Source of the DNA: an uncultured Altererythrobacter sp.
GTDB taxonomy: Bacteria > Pseudomonadota > Alphaproteobacteria > Sphingomonadales > Sphingomonadaceae
DNA: 7,479 nt
Assembly: GCA_946886565.1 (NCBI GenBank)
Contig: CAMPIX010000049.1
Location: 1-7,479, forward strand
Direction: 5' to 3'
In this document: positions 1 through 7,479 of the stretch, one piece after another
Layout: each line of letters opens with the position of its first letter
Position numbering within the stretch: the first letter of the stretch is position 1
Position numbers and translations under genes: made by a program
Notes under the pieces: model-generated
What the model was told of the DNA's origin: nothing
Seen by the model: the letters and a program-made list of their open reading frames with translations, nothing else
The model's database searches: none

Positions 1-2643
<2,643 letters not shown>

Positions 2644-2654
2644 GCTGTTCGTCG

Positions 2655-2660
2655 TCCTTT
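2655..2660 (-). promoter_or_regulatory. Ribosome binding site of acnA
   Basis: The minus strand reads AAAGGA here, with eleven bases before ATG 2643. It is a good anti-SD match and fixes the aconitase start; no other in-frame start nearby has one. Confidence 0.7.
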
Positions 2661-2714
2661 CATGGATGGCGACCGCCGCACTGCGCCCCGGCGGAGAGTC
2701 GCGATTTGCCGCGG

Positions 2715-2743
2715 CACCTGCGCGTTCGCAGCCCATGCGTCAA
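2715..2743 (-). promoter_or_regulatory. Possible acnA promoter (strong -35, weak -10)
   Basis: On the minus strand CTTGACG (TTGACG at 2743-2738) matches the -35 element of alphaproteobacterial housekeeping promoters well. At a 17-base spacing the -10 position reads CAGGTG (2720-2715), which is a poor match. The element lies about 95 bases before the acnA start. I rely on the -35 and on the position; the -10 does not support it. Confidence 0.3.
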
Positions 2744-2747
2744 GGGC
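2731..2747. repeat. Imperfect 17-bp palindrome over the putative acnA -35
   Basis: The plus strand reads GCCCATG-CGT-CAAGGGC: two 7-base arms around a 3-base centre, with six of seven arm positions complementary. It covers the TTGACG -35 candidate of acnA, which is where a repressor operator would sit. It does not match an operator I can name. In such GC-rich DNA, chance occurrence is possible. Confidence 0.3.
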
Positions 2748-2780
2748 GACTCGGGGATGATCGCCGGAACCATGGCGCGC

Positions 2781-2815
2781 GGCAGCGCATTACCCTTGCA
2801 GAACAGGGCGCTGCC
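2781..2815. repeat. Inverted repeat in the acnA/microprotein gap
   Basis: GGCAGCGC (2781-2788) and GCGCTGCC (2808-2815) are perfect 8-base inverted arms around 19 bases. Inside them CCCT (2793-2796) and AGGG (2805-2808) can continue the stem after a bulge of about five bases. The right arm ends 31 bases before the microprotein ATG, so it could form a leader hairpin of that transcript or part of the acnA upstream region. No T-tract follows on either strand, so a simple terminator is unlikely. Confidence 0.45.
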
Positions 2816-2834
2816 ACGAGCAATCGGCCCGTAC

Positions 2835-2839
2835 AGGAG
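2835..2839 (+). promoter_or_regulatory. Strong ribosome binding site deciding the microprotein start
   Basis: AGGAG, continuing as AGGAGAGGA, stands seven bases before ATG 2847. It is the best Shine-Dalgarno match seen in the window. It selects this ATG over the upstream in-frame ATGs at 2706 and 2757, which lack one. Confidence 0.75.
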
Positions 2840-2846
2840 AGGACGC

Positions 2847-3002
2847 ATGACCAGCCATGCCCAAGCGGGCTCGCGCTCGACCGGAGCCGTACGCGCGGCG
2901 ATTTTAGCCGGCGTGCTCGCCGTGAGCGCATGTTTCGCCGCGGCCCTGACCTTTTCGGGCCAGCCGGTTCAAGCCGCGGAGACGGTGCAGGAGAGCCGCT
3001 AG
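2847..3002 (+). CDS. 51-residue membrane or exported microprotein, function unknown
   Basis: Unrecognised small protein of 51 residues. A polar, Arg-containing N-terminus (residues 1-16) is followed by one hydrophobic stretch (about 17-41) and a short polar tail ending AETVQESR. This fits a single-pass membrane microprotein, or a secretion signal with a VQA-AE-like cleavage site that would leave only a very short peptide. Cys29 sits in VSAC, a weak lipobox match, but hydrophobic residues continue after it, so lipidation is less likely. The very good SD and a stop tightly packed against the next gene argue for a real gene. It is divergent from acnA and convergent with the DMT transporter; its TAG and the transporter's TAG share CTAG at 2999-3002. 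Chance opening of a GC-rich frame remains the alternative. Confidence 0.62.
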   Translation: MTSHAQAGSRSTGAVRAAILAGVLAVSACFAAALTFSGQPVQAAETVQESR

Positions 3003-3877
3003 ACCGCGGTTTGTTCGGTACGTCGGCGCGCGGCGATCCAGCAGCCGATCACGATCAGCCCCGCGCCCGCCACCGTGCCGGGGCCGAGCGGCTCGCGGAA
3101 GAACAGCCAGCCGAACAGCGCCGCCCACAGGAAGGCGCTGTACTCGACCGGCACCAGCACTTGCGCTTCGGCGCGCGCATAGGCCCAGGCGAGCGCGATC
3201 GCCGCGCCCGTTGCGAGCAGCGCGGCCGCACCGATATCGCGCCAAGCGGCGCCCTCCGGCATGACAAGCAGCAGCGGCGCGAGCGGCACGAGCGTGAGCG
3301 CCACGATGCCGTTCTGGAAGCTGGCGACCTCGAGCGGACGCGCGACCAGCGCCTGTTCGCGCTGGATCACCAGGTTCCAGGCGTAGAGCAGGGTGGAGAA
3401 GCCCATCGCGGCGAGGCCGATCAGCGTATCGCGGTCGAGCGTCTCGGTGCTCAGCTTGCTGCCGACGATCACCACGACCCCCGCCAGCCCGAGCAGCGCG
3501 GCGACGATCGCGCGCCGCTCGATCGTCTCGCCGAGCAGCAGCGCGGCGAGGTAGAGCGCGATCAGCGGCGCGACGAATGACAGCGCGATCGCCTCGGCCA
3601 GCGGCAGGCGGACGAGCGCGAAGAAGAAGGTAAACGCCATGAACGCCACCACCACCCCCCGCTTCAGGTGGATGCGCAGCACGCGGCGCTGCGGCCAGCG
3701 CCCGCCAAGCGTGAGCCATAGCGGCGCGACCACCGCGAACCCGATCGCGTTGCGCAGCAGCAGCGCGCTGTAGGCGCCCACCGCGCTCGCGGCCGACTTC
3801 ATGAACGCGTCCATCGCCGCGAACAGCGCGATGCCGAGCAGGGTTGCGATAATCGGCATCAGGCGGTGTTCGCGCAT
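2999..3877 (-). CDS. EamA/DMT-superfamily transporter, ten membrane helices
   Basis: Inner-membrane drug/metabolite-type permease of about 292 residues, the usual size of the two-EamA-domain family. About ten hydrophobic helices are arranged as two repeats: roughly residues 8-140, which include FFALVRLPLAEAIALSF and a GLAGVVVIVGSK end, and 150-285, which include the matching VEYSAFLWAALFGWLFFRE and IGCWIAARR end. The AEAI...APLIALYLA...LGE and P(V/L)EYSAF...LFFREPLG patterns are typical of EamA repeats. The substrate cannot be told from sequence. Starts at GTG 3883, ATG 3877 and ATG 3859 are all open; none has a convincing SD. I take ATG 3877 because it gives the positively charged MREHRL lead before helix 1. 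The gene is divergent from the L,D-transpeptidase at 4035 and overlaps the microprotein tail to tail. Confidence 0.88.
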   Translation of the reverse strand: MREHRLMPIIATLLGIALFAAMDAFMKSAASAVGAYSALLLRNAIGFAVVAPLWLTLGGRWPQRRVLRIHLKRGVVVAFMAFTFFFALVRLPLAEAIALSFVAPLIALYLAALLLGETIERRAIVAALLGLAGVVVIVGSKLSTETLDRDTLIGLAAMGFSTLLYAWNLVIQREQALVARPLEVASFQNGIVALTLVPLAPLLLVMPEGAAWRDIGAAALLATGAAIALAWAYARAEAQVLVPVEYSAFLWAALFGWLFFREPLGPGTVAGAGLIVIGCWIAARRRTEQTAV

Positions 3878-3953
3878 GACCACGCCATAGGATCGCCGTT
3901 ATCGCGCGTCACCCAAATCTCTCGCCGATTCAGCGGGCAGTCAGCCGCGATGC

Positions 3954-3982
3954 TTGAAGCGCGGGGTCCGATCGGGCAGATT
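3954..3982 (+). promoter_or_regulatory. Possible promoter of the YcbB-like transpeptidase gene
   Basis: TTGAAG (3954-3959), a 17-base spacer and CAGATT (3977-3982) give a plausible -35/-10 pair in the 157-bp gap. Transcription would start near 3989, leaving a leader of about 45 bases before ATG 4035. The start would fall at a perfect 10-base palindrome TCGGCGCCGA (3990-3999). The -10 is weak, so this is a candidate only. Confidence 0.3.
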
Positions 3983-4034
3983 CGCACCATCGGCGCCGAA
4001 GCTCGGGCCCACCTGCCGAAGTTTGAGACCCACT

Positions 4035-5507
4035 ATGATCAAGAATTCCTCTCGTTATCTCCTCGTCGCGGCCTCGCTGGCCGTGCTCGTGCCGGCCGCC
4101 GGGGCGGCGCAGCAGCGTGCGCCCGAGAACCTGCTGCCCGAATCGCGCGCGCTCGAGGAATATCCGGTCGAGCCTAGCGACGAGGCGGTGGCGCCCGCCC
4201 CGATGCGGCCGGCTCCCGCTCCGGGGCCGCAGCCGATGCCGCCGGTCACCGTCGATCCCGGCCCGACGATCTCGCGCGAGGTCGTCCAGCAGTTCGCGCC
4301 CGAAATCCAGCCGTGGAGCCTCGCCAATGCGGAGAAGCTCGCGGCCGCTATCGCGCAGATCGGCGCGCATGGCCTCGATCCGGCCGATTATGACGAGGCG
4401 TCTCTGCGTCAGGCGATGCTCGCCGGGCCGGGCGAGACGCTCGACCAGGTCGCCAGCCGCACGTTCGCGTGGCTGGTCGAGGACATGCGCGACGGGCGCA
4501 CGCCGATGGACGCGCGCAAGCAGTGGTTCGTGGTCGATCCCGATCCGGACCGCTATCGCACCGGCGAAGTGATGGAGGCCGCGCTCGCGAGCGGCGATAT
4601 CTCCGGCGCGCTGGCCGATCTCGCGCCGCTTCATCCCGATTACGCCAAGCTCAAGGCCGAACTCGCCGCGACGCCCGCCGACCAGACGAGCAGGCGCAAG
4701 CTGATTCGCGCCAACATGGACCGCTGGCGCTGGCTCGCGCGCGATCTGGGCAATCAGTACCTGATGACCAACGTGCCCGAGTTCCAGCTCCGCCTGACGG
4801 TCAACGACAAGATCCTGCGCACCTACAAGACCATCGTCGGCAAGCCGGGCCGCACCGCGACCCCGCAGCTCGCCGAGACGGTGGAGGGGGTGATCTTCAA
4901 CCCGAACTGGACGGTGCCGCAGTCGATCGTGAAGGGCGAGGGGCTGGGCGCACGCGTGCTCGGCAATCCCGGCTGGGCTCGCGCCAACGGCTACAAGGGC
5001 TGGCGCGACGAGGAAACCGGGTTCGTGACCGTGGTCCAGCAGCCGGGGCCGGGCAACTCACTCGGGCTGATGAAGCTCGACATGCCCAATCCGCACGCGA
5101 TCTTTCTGCACGACACGCCTTCCCGCCACCTGTTCGACAACGCCAACCGCGCGTTGAGCCACGGCTGCATCCGCACCGAGCGGGCGACCGAACTGGCGAT
5201 AACGCTGGCCATTCTGGCGCAGAATCCGAAGACGGACGAGCAACGCATGGCCGCTGCCGAGGAGGCGGTCGCCATCCTCAAATCGGGCGACTACACCAAG
5301 GTGCCGTTCGCCACGACGCAGATGCCGGTCTACATCACCTATTTCACGATGGGGACCGACATCGACGGCGAGATGCGCACGTTCAAGGACATCTACGGCC
5401 GCGACGCGCCGGTGCTCGCCGCACTCGACGCCCCGCGCCAGCAGAACCGCGCGCGCCGCACCGACGAGAAGGCGGTCGAGATCATCGACGATATGAAGAC
5501 CACCTGA
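4035..5507 (+). CDS. L,D-transpeptidase, YcbB/LdtD-like (YkuD domain)
   Basis: Periplasmic cysteine transpeptidase expected to make 3-3 (mDAP-mDAP) peptidoglycan cross-links. The 490 residues begin with a Sec signal peptide (1 to about 25, ending AAGAA-QQ) and a Pro-rich linker (about 44-77). A scaffold-like region follows to about 245, holding the family signature RANMDRWRWLARDLGNQYL. The YkuD catalytic domain runs from about 248 (LRLTVNDKILRTYKTIVGK) to about 400. Catalytic residues are visible: His359 in HDTPSRHLF, and His376 and Cys378 in the SHGCIR motif. It is shorter than E. coli LdtD (about 615). ATG 4035 was chosen because the signal peptide starts there and GAG precedes it by about seven bases; the frame is open further upstream but codes nothing signal-like. 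It is followed by a hairpin plus T-tract, and faces a second transpeptidase gene tail to tail. Confidence 0.94.
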   Translation: MIKNSSRYLLVAASLAVLVPAAGAAQQRAPENLLPESRALEEYPVEPSDEAVAPAPMRPAPAPGPQPMPPVTVDPGPTISREVVQQFAPEIQPWSLANAEKLAAAIAQIGAHGLDPADYDEASLRQAMLAGPGETLDQVASRTFAWLVEDMRDGRTPMDARKQWFVVDPDPDRYRTGEVMEAALASGDISGALADLAPLHPDYAKLKAELAATPADQTSRRKLIRANMDRWRWLARDLGNQYLMTNVPEFQLRLTVNDKILRTYKTIVGKPGRTATPQLAETVEGVIFNPNWTVPQSIVKGEGLGARVLGNPGWARANGYKGWRDEETGFVTVVQQPGPGNSLGLMKLDMPNPHAIFLHDTPSRHLFDNANRALSHGCIRTERATELAITLAILAQNPKTDEQRMAAAEEAVAILKSGDYTKVPFATTQMPVYITYFTMGTDIDGEMRTFKDIYGRDAPVLAALDAPRQQNRARRTDEKAVEIIDDMKTT

Positions 5508-5515
5508 GGCGCTGC

Positions 5516-5541
5516 GTCGGCTGCAGTGCGGCGGCTTTTTT
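5516..5541 (+). terminator. Rho-independent terminator after the YcbB-like gene
   Basis: Eight bases after the TGA, GTC(g)GCTGC pairs with GCGGCGGC around an AGT loop: an eight-pair stem with one bulged G and two G-U pairs, directly followed by six T (5536-5541). It works for plus-strand transcription only; the reverse strand has no T-tract after the stem. Confidence 0.65.
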
Positions 5542-5546
5542 GGTTC

Positions 5547-5564
5547 ACGCAGAGAACGCAGAGG
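5547..5564. repeat. Two tandem 9-base units in the convergent gap
   Basis: ACGCAGAGA (5547-5555) is followed at once by ACGCAGAGG (5556-5564), differing only at the last base. The unit lies between the two transpeptidase stops, just after the terminator T-tract. It recalls CGCAGAG-type repeats that I associate with intergenic DNA of related bacteria; that link is from memory and untested. Confidence 0.45.
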
Positions 5565-5569
5565 AGCCG

Positions 5570-6286
5570 TCAATAAACGCCAGGGTTGAGGATATCCTCA
5601 CCGCGTGGCGGGTCGGGCATTAAGGGGCGGATTTCGCCGAGTTCCTGCTGCGGGCGGACCACGGTCGAGCCGTCAGCGGCCAGCCCGAGGCGGTCGGCGA
5701 ACAGCACGCGCCCGCCGCCGAGTTCGAGCAGCGCGCGCTTGAACTGCGCCTCGCCCATCGCGAAGCAGCCGTTCGAGCGGCCGAGCCGGCCCCAGCGCTC
5801 GACATGCGCGGGCTCGGCGTAATCGGCGCGGTGCATCACGATCGCGCGGTCGAGCGCGTTCGAATTGTCTGCCTCGAGCCCTTCCAATCGGATCGAGGTG
5901 CCGAACTGGCCGGTGTACCAGCCGTAGGTCATATAGGCGCCGCGGCTGGTGCAGAGCGATTCGGGGACGTTCGAGAACCAGTTCAGCCAGCCCTCGTGCT
6001 CCGGGTCCGATCCCGCGCCGTGGGTCACGAGGTAGGAATCGACCCGGCCGGCCTCGAGGTTGACGAAGTGGAAGCGCGGCTCGGAGCTGCGCAGGCCGTA
6101 GTCCGCGATGCCGACGATATCGGTGCGCCACAGCAGGCTGCCCGCCTTCGCCTGCTCGCGCTTGGCGATCTCGGCCAGGATCGCATCGCGCGCGTTTCCG
6201 CTGCGCACCTGCGCCGGCAGGCGCGCGGGAAGCGCGAGTGTCGCGCCCAGCGCGAGGGCGCCCTTGATAATGCCGCGTCTGTTCAT
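5570..6286 (-). CDS. Tat-exported murein L,D-transpeptidase domain protein (YkuD_2 type)
   Basis: Predicted 238-residue periplasmic protein of the second L,D-transpeptidase catalytic family (YkuD_2 type), with a role in peptidoglycan cross-linking or editing inferred from the family. The N-terminus MNRRGIIKGALALGATLALPARLPA has the twin-arginine form (RRGIIK against RRxFLK) and then a hydrophobic core, so Tat export is likely. The family pattern is visible: FHFVNLEAGRVDSYLVTHG, then S-R-G-A-Y-M-T-Y-G-W-Y around the mid-protein strand, His152 in VMHRADYAEP, and the active-site Cys174 in GRSNGCFAM. The start is ATG 6286, because the Tat signal begins there; an upstream TTG at 6307 only adds LCYHPI. 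No SD precedes ATG 6286. It ends 62 bases from the YcbB-like gene's stop and is divergent from the lipoprotein gene at 6364. Confidence 0.88.
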   Translation of the reverse strand: MNRRGIIKGALALGATLALPARLPAQVRSGNARDAILAEIAKREQAKAGSLLWRTDIVGIADYGLRSSEPRFHFVNLEAGRVDSYLVTHGAGSDPEHEGWLNWFSNVPESLCTSRGAYMTYGWYTGQFGTSIRLEGLEADNSNALDRAIVMHRADYAEPAHVERWGRLGRSNGCFAMGEAQFKRALLELGGGRVLFADRLGLAADGSTVVRPQQELGEIRPLMPDPPRGEDILNPGVY

Positions 6287-6297
6287 GATCGGATGAT

Positions 6298-6326
6298 AGC
6301 ATAGCAAGCCCTAACGCTTGCGTGAA
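6298..6326 (-). promoter_or_regulatory. Promoter candidate for the YkuD_2-type gene, nearly leaderless
   Basis: The minus strand carries TTCACG (6326-6321), a 17-base spacer and TATGCT (6303-6298), each with four of six consensus bases. The predicted start, near 6291, is only about five bases before ATG 6286. This would explain the missing Shine-Dalgarno sequence. An inverted repeat fills the spacer. Confidence 0.42.
6304..6321. repeat. Inverted repeat inside the promoter spacer
   Basis: GCAAGC (6304-6309) and GCTTGC (6316-6321) form perfect 6-base arms around CCTAAC. They lie between the putative -35 and -10 of the YkuD_2-type gene and upstream of the divergent lipoprotein gene. A dimeric regulator could bind here, but no known operator is matched. 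Confidence 0.4.
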
Positions 6327-6363
6327 CGGGGAACGGGCGCGTGGCGCGCAGCGTTCGCCGCAT

Positions 6364-6861
6364 ATGAAGCACGCTTTCGTCCCGCTCGTCCTGGCGCTCG
6401 CCGCTTGCACCGCCGCCCCGCCGCCGATCGAAACCCCGCCCCTGCCGCCCGCGCCGGATACCTCCGCCCCCGCACCCGCGGAGCCGACGCGCATCCTCAA
6501 TCAGGATGCCGCCTACCGCCTGCGCAACAACAGCGGGATCACCCTCCAGTGGATCGACTGGGACTATCGCGGCGATGTGGCGGTGACGGTCGACGAGAAC
6601 GGCATCTGGCGCCTGTCGGGATCGCAATCGGCGCAGGACGGGCCGGGCCGCCTCGCGGTCGAGGGCCGCGTGACCGAGATCGGTGCCGACTACTTCCTGC
6701 TCGACGGCCGGGTGACGATCGCCGACACGCCCGACGCGGGCCGCCAGTGCAGCGAGGACAAGGTCTGGCGCTTCGGCGTGACGCAGGGCCGCGAATACTG
6801 GCGCCTGCGCGAATTCGAATGGTGCGACGGCCTGACCGACTACGTCGATATCTACTTCTGA
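6364..6861 (+). CDS. Small lipoprotein of unknown function
   Basis: Predicted lipoprotein of 165 residues. The start is ATG 6364: MKHAFVPLVLALAAC gives a textbook signal with lipobox Leu12-Ala13-Ala14-Cys15. Thr at the next position (not Asp) suggests outer-membrane sorting. A Pro/Ala-rich tether (about 17-41) is followed by a compact domain beginning YRLRNNSGITLQWIDWDYRGD. It is rich in alternating beta-type residues and aromatic Trp/Tyr, with motifs NGIWRLSG, DYFLLDGRVTI and REYWRLREFEWCDG. Two cysteines, Cys129 and Cys154, could form a disulfide in the mature protein. I do not recognise the family. No good SD is seen; a GTG at 6322 would extend it by 14 residues but would bury the signal peptide. 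It is divergent from the YkuD_2-type gene and ends ten bases from ispG's stop. Confidence 0.82.
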   Translation: MKHAFVPLVLALAACTAAPPPIETPPLPPAPDTSAPAPAEPTRILNQDAAYRLRNNSGITLQWIDWDYRGDVAVTVDENGIWRLSGSQSAQDGPGRLAVEGRVTEIGADYFLLDGRVTIADTPDAGRQCSEDKVWRFGVTQGREYWRLREFEWCDGLTDYVDIYF

Positions 6862-6862
6862 G

Positions 6863-6890
6863 GCCGGGAGGCTACTCCGCCGCCTCCGGC
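6863..6890. other. Hairpin over the lipoprotein/ispG convergent ends
   Basis: GCCGGGAGGC (6863-6872) pairs with GCCTCCGGC (6882-6890), nine pairs with one bulged G and a 9-base loop. It begins just after the lipoprotein TGA and includes the ispG stop and last codons. Neither strand has a T-tract behind it, so it may be a transcript-end stabiliser or a weak two-way terminator rather than a standard one. Confidence 0.4.
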
Positions 6891-7479
6891 ACTTCGCCCG
6901 CATTGCCCGCGTCGGTCATGCCGGCTTCGATTTCGGCCGCCTTGGCTTCGACCAGTGCGACGATGTGGTCGAGCATCTGGGCGTCGGACACGTGGTGGTC
7001 GGTCACCCCCGAGAGATAGACCATGTGTTTGCCCTTGCCGCCGCCGGTGAGGCCGATGTCGGTCTCGCGCGCCTCGCCCGGGCCGTTGACCACGCAGCCG
7101 AGCACCGAGAGCGAGAGCGGGGTCTTGATGTGCTGGAGCCGCTCCTCGAGCGCCTGGACGGTGCGGATCACGTCGAAGCCTTGCCGCGCGCAGCTCGGGC
7201 ACGAGACCACGCGCACGCCGCGGGTGCGCAGGCCGAGGGCCTTGAGGATCTCGAACCCGACGCGCACTTCCTGTTCCGGCTCGGCCGAGAGCGAGACGCG
7301 GATGGTGTCGCCGATCCCCGCCCACAGCAGGTTGCCGATTCCGATGCTCGACTTGACCGTGCCGCCGATCAGGCCGCCCGCCTCGGTGATGCCGAGGTGC
7401 AGCGGGCAGTCGACCGCCTCGGAAAGCTGCATGTAGGCGGCGACCGCGAGGAACACGTCGCTCGCCTTCACCGCCACCT
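6872..7479 (-). CDS. ispG: IspG/GcpE, HMBPP synthase, C-terminal part
   Basis: Cytosolic 4Fe-4S enzyme of the MEP isoprenoid pathway, converting methylerythritol cyclodiphosphate to HMBPP with a reduced flavodoxin or ferredoxin as donor. Only the C-terminal 202 codons are present; the 5' part lies beyond the right edge. Highly conserved segments are visible: [33 protein letters not shown] and [14 protein letters not shown]. The cluster cysteines are the pair in SCPSCARQ (codons at 7199-7201 and 7190-7192) and the single one in [11 protein letters not shown] (7094-7096). Its Glu is the conserved residue after GPG. The C-terminus carries an Ala/Glu-rich tail ([21 protein letters not shown]) beyond the conserved domain. 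Stop TAG occupies 6874-6872, ten bases from the convergent lipoprotein gene. Identity is very secure. Confidence 0.96.
   Translation of the reverse strand, partial: VAVKASDVFLAVAAYMQLSEAVDCPLHLGITEAGGLIGGTVKSSIGIGNLLWAGIGDTIRVSLSAEPEQEVRVGFEILKALGLRTRGVRVVSCPSCARQGFDVIRTVQALEERLQHIKTPLSLSVLGCVVNGPGEARETDIGLTGGGKGKHMVYLSGVTDHHVSDAQMLDHIVALVEAKAAEIEAGMTDAGNAGEVPEAAE

Noticed and set aside
2706..2846. Longer 98-residue version of the microprotein starting at 2706 or 2757
   Set aside because: The added residues look unstructured and Arg-rich, no SD precedes those starts, and ATG 2847 has an excellent one just before the hydrophobic segment.
3990..3999. Perfect 10-base palindrome TCGGCGCCGA in the DMT/transpeptidase gap
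   Set aside because: Short GC palindromes of this kind are frequent by chance in such DNA. Noted with the promoter candidate but not claimed as an operator.
4469..5623. A 384-codon plus-strand frame overlapping the YcbB-like transpeptidase
   Set aside because: Arg/Gly/His-rich frame-shifted reading of the real gene; the correct frame has the signal peptide and the SHGC active site.
5673..6500. A 275-codon minus-strand frame over the YkuD_2-type gene and the lipoprotein
   Set aside because: No domain signatures. The adjacent frame holds a Tat signal and an intact catalytic motif.

Overview
The window is very GC-rich, compactly coded DNA from a Gram-negative bacterium. The set is an AcnA-type aconitase, IspG of the MEP isoprenoid pathway, two different L,D-transpeptidases and a lipoprotein. 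Protein style and composition suggest an alphaproteobacterium, most likely of the Sphingomonadales (Erythrobacter-like). That placement is inference from memory of similar proteins, not from a search.

Layout from left to right: aconitase acnA (minus, last residues cut off by the window edge); a 203-bp divergent gap with possible control elements; a 51-residue membrane or exported microprotein (plus); a ten-helix EamA/DMT transporter (minus), whose stop codon shares a CTAG with that of the microprotein; a 157-bp divergent gap; a YcbB/LdtD-like L,D-transpeptidase (plus) with a likely intrinsic terminator; a Tat-exported L,D-transpeptidase of the second (YkuD_2) family (minus); a 77-bp divergent gap with a plausible promoter; a short outer-membrane-type lipoprotein of unknown function (plus); and the C-terminal two fifths or so of ispG (minus, running off the right edge).

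Strands alternate gene by gene, so nothing here looks like a multi-gene operon: every gene is either convergent or divergent with its neighbour. The functional theme of the centre is the cell envelope (two 3-3 peptidoglycan cross-linking enzymes or relatives, a lipoprotein, a transporter and a small membrane protein). The flanks are housekeeping 4Fe-4S enzymes. No rRNA, tRNA, CRISPR, insertion sequence, phage or toxin/defence module was seen, and no gene-free stretch exceeds about 200 bases. I did not find a clear undescribed multi-gene system. The items most worth a second look are the microprotein, the unrecognised lipoprotein, the tail-to-tail transpeptidase pair, and small palindromes in the three divergent gaps.
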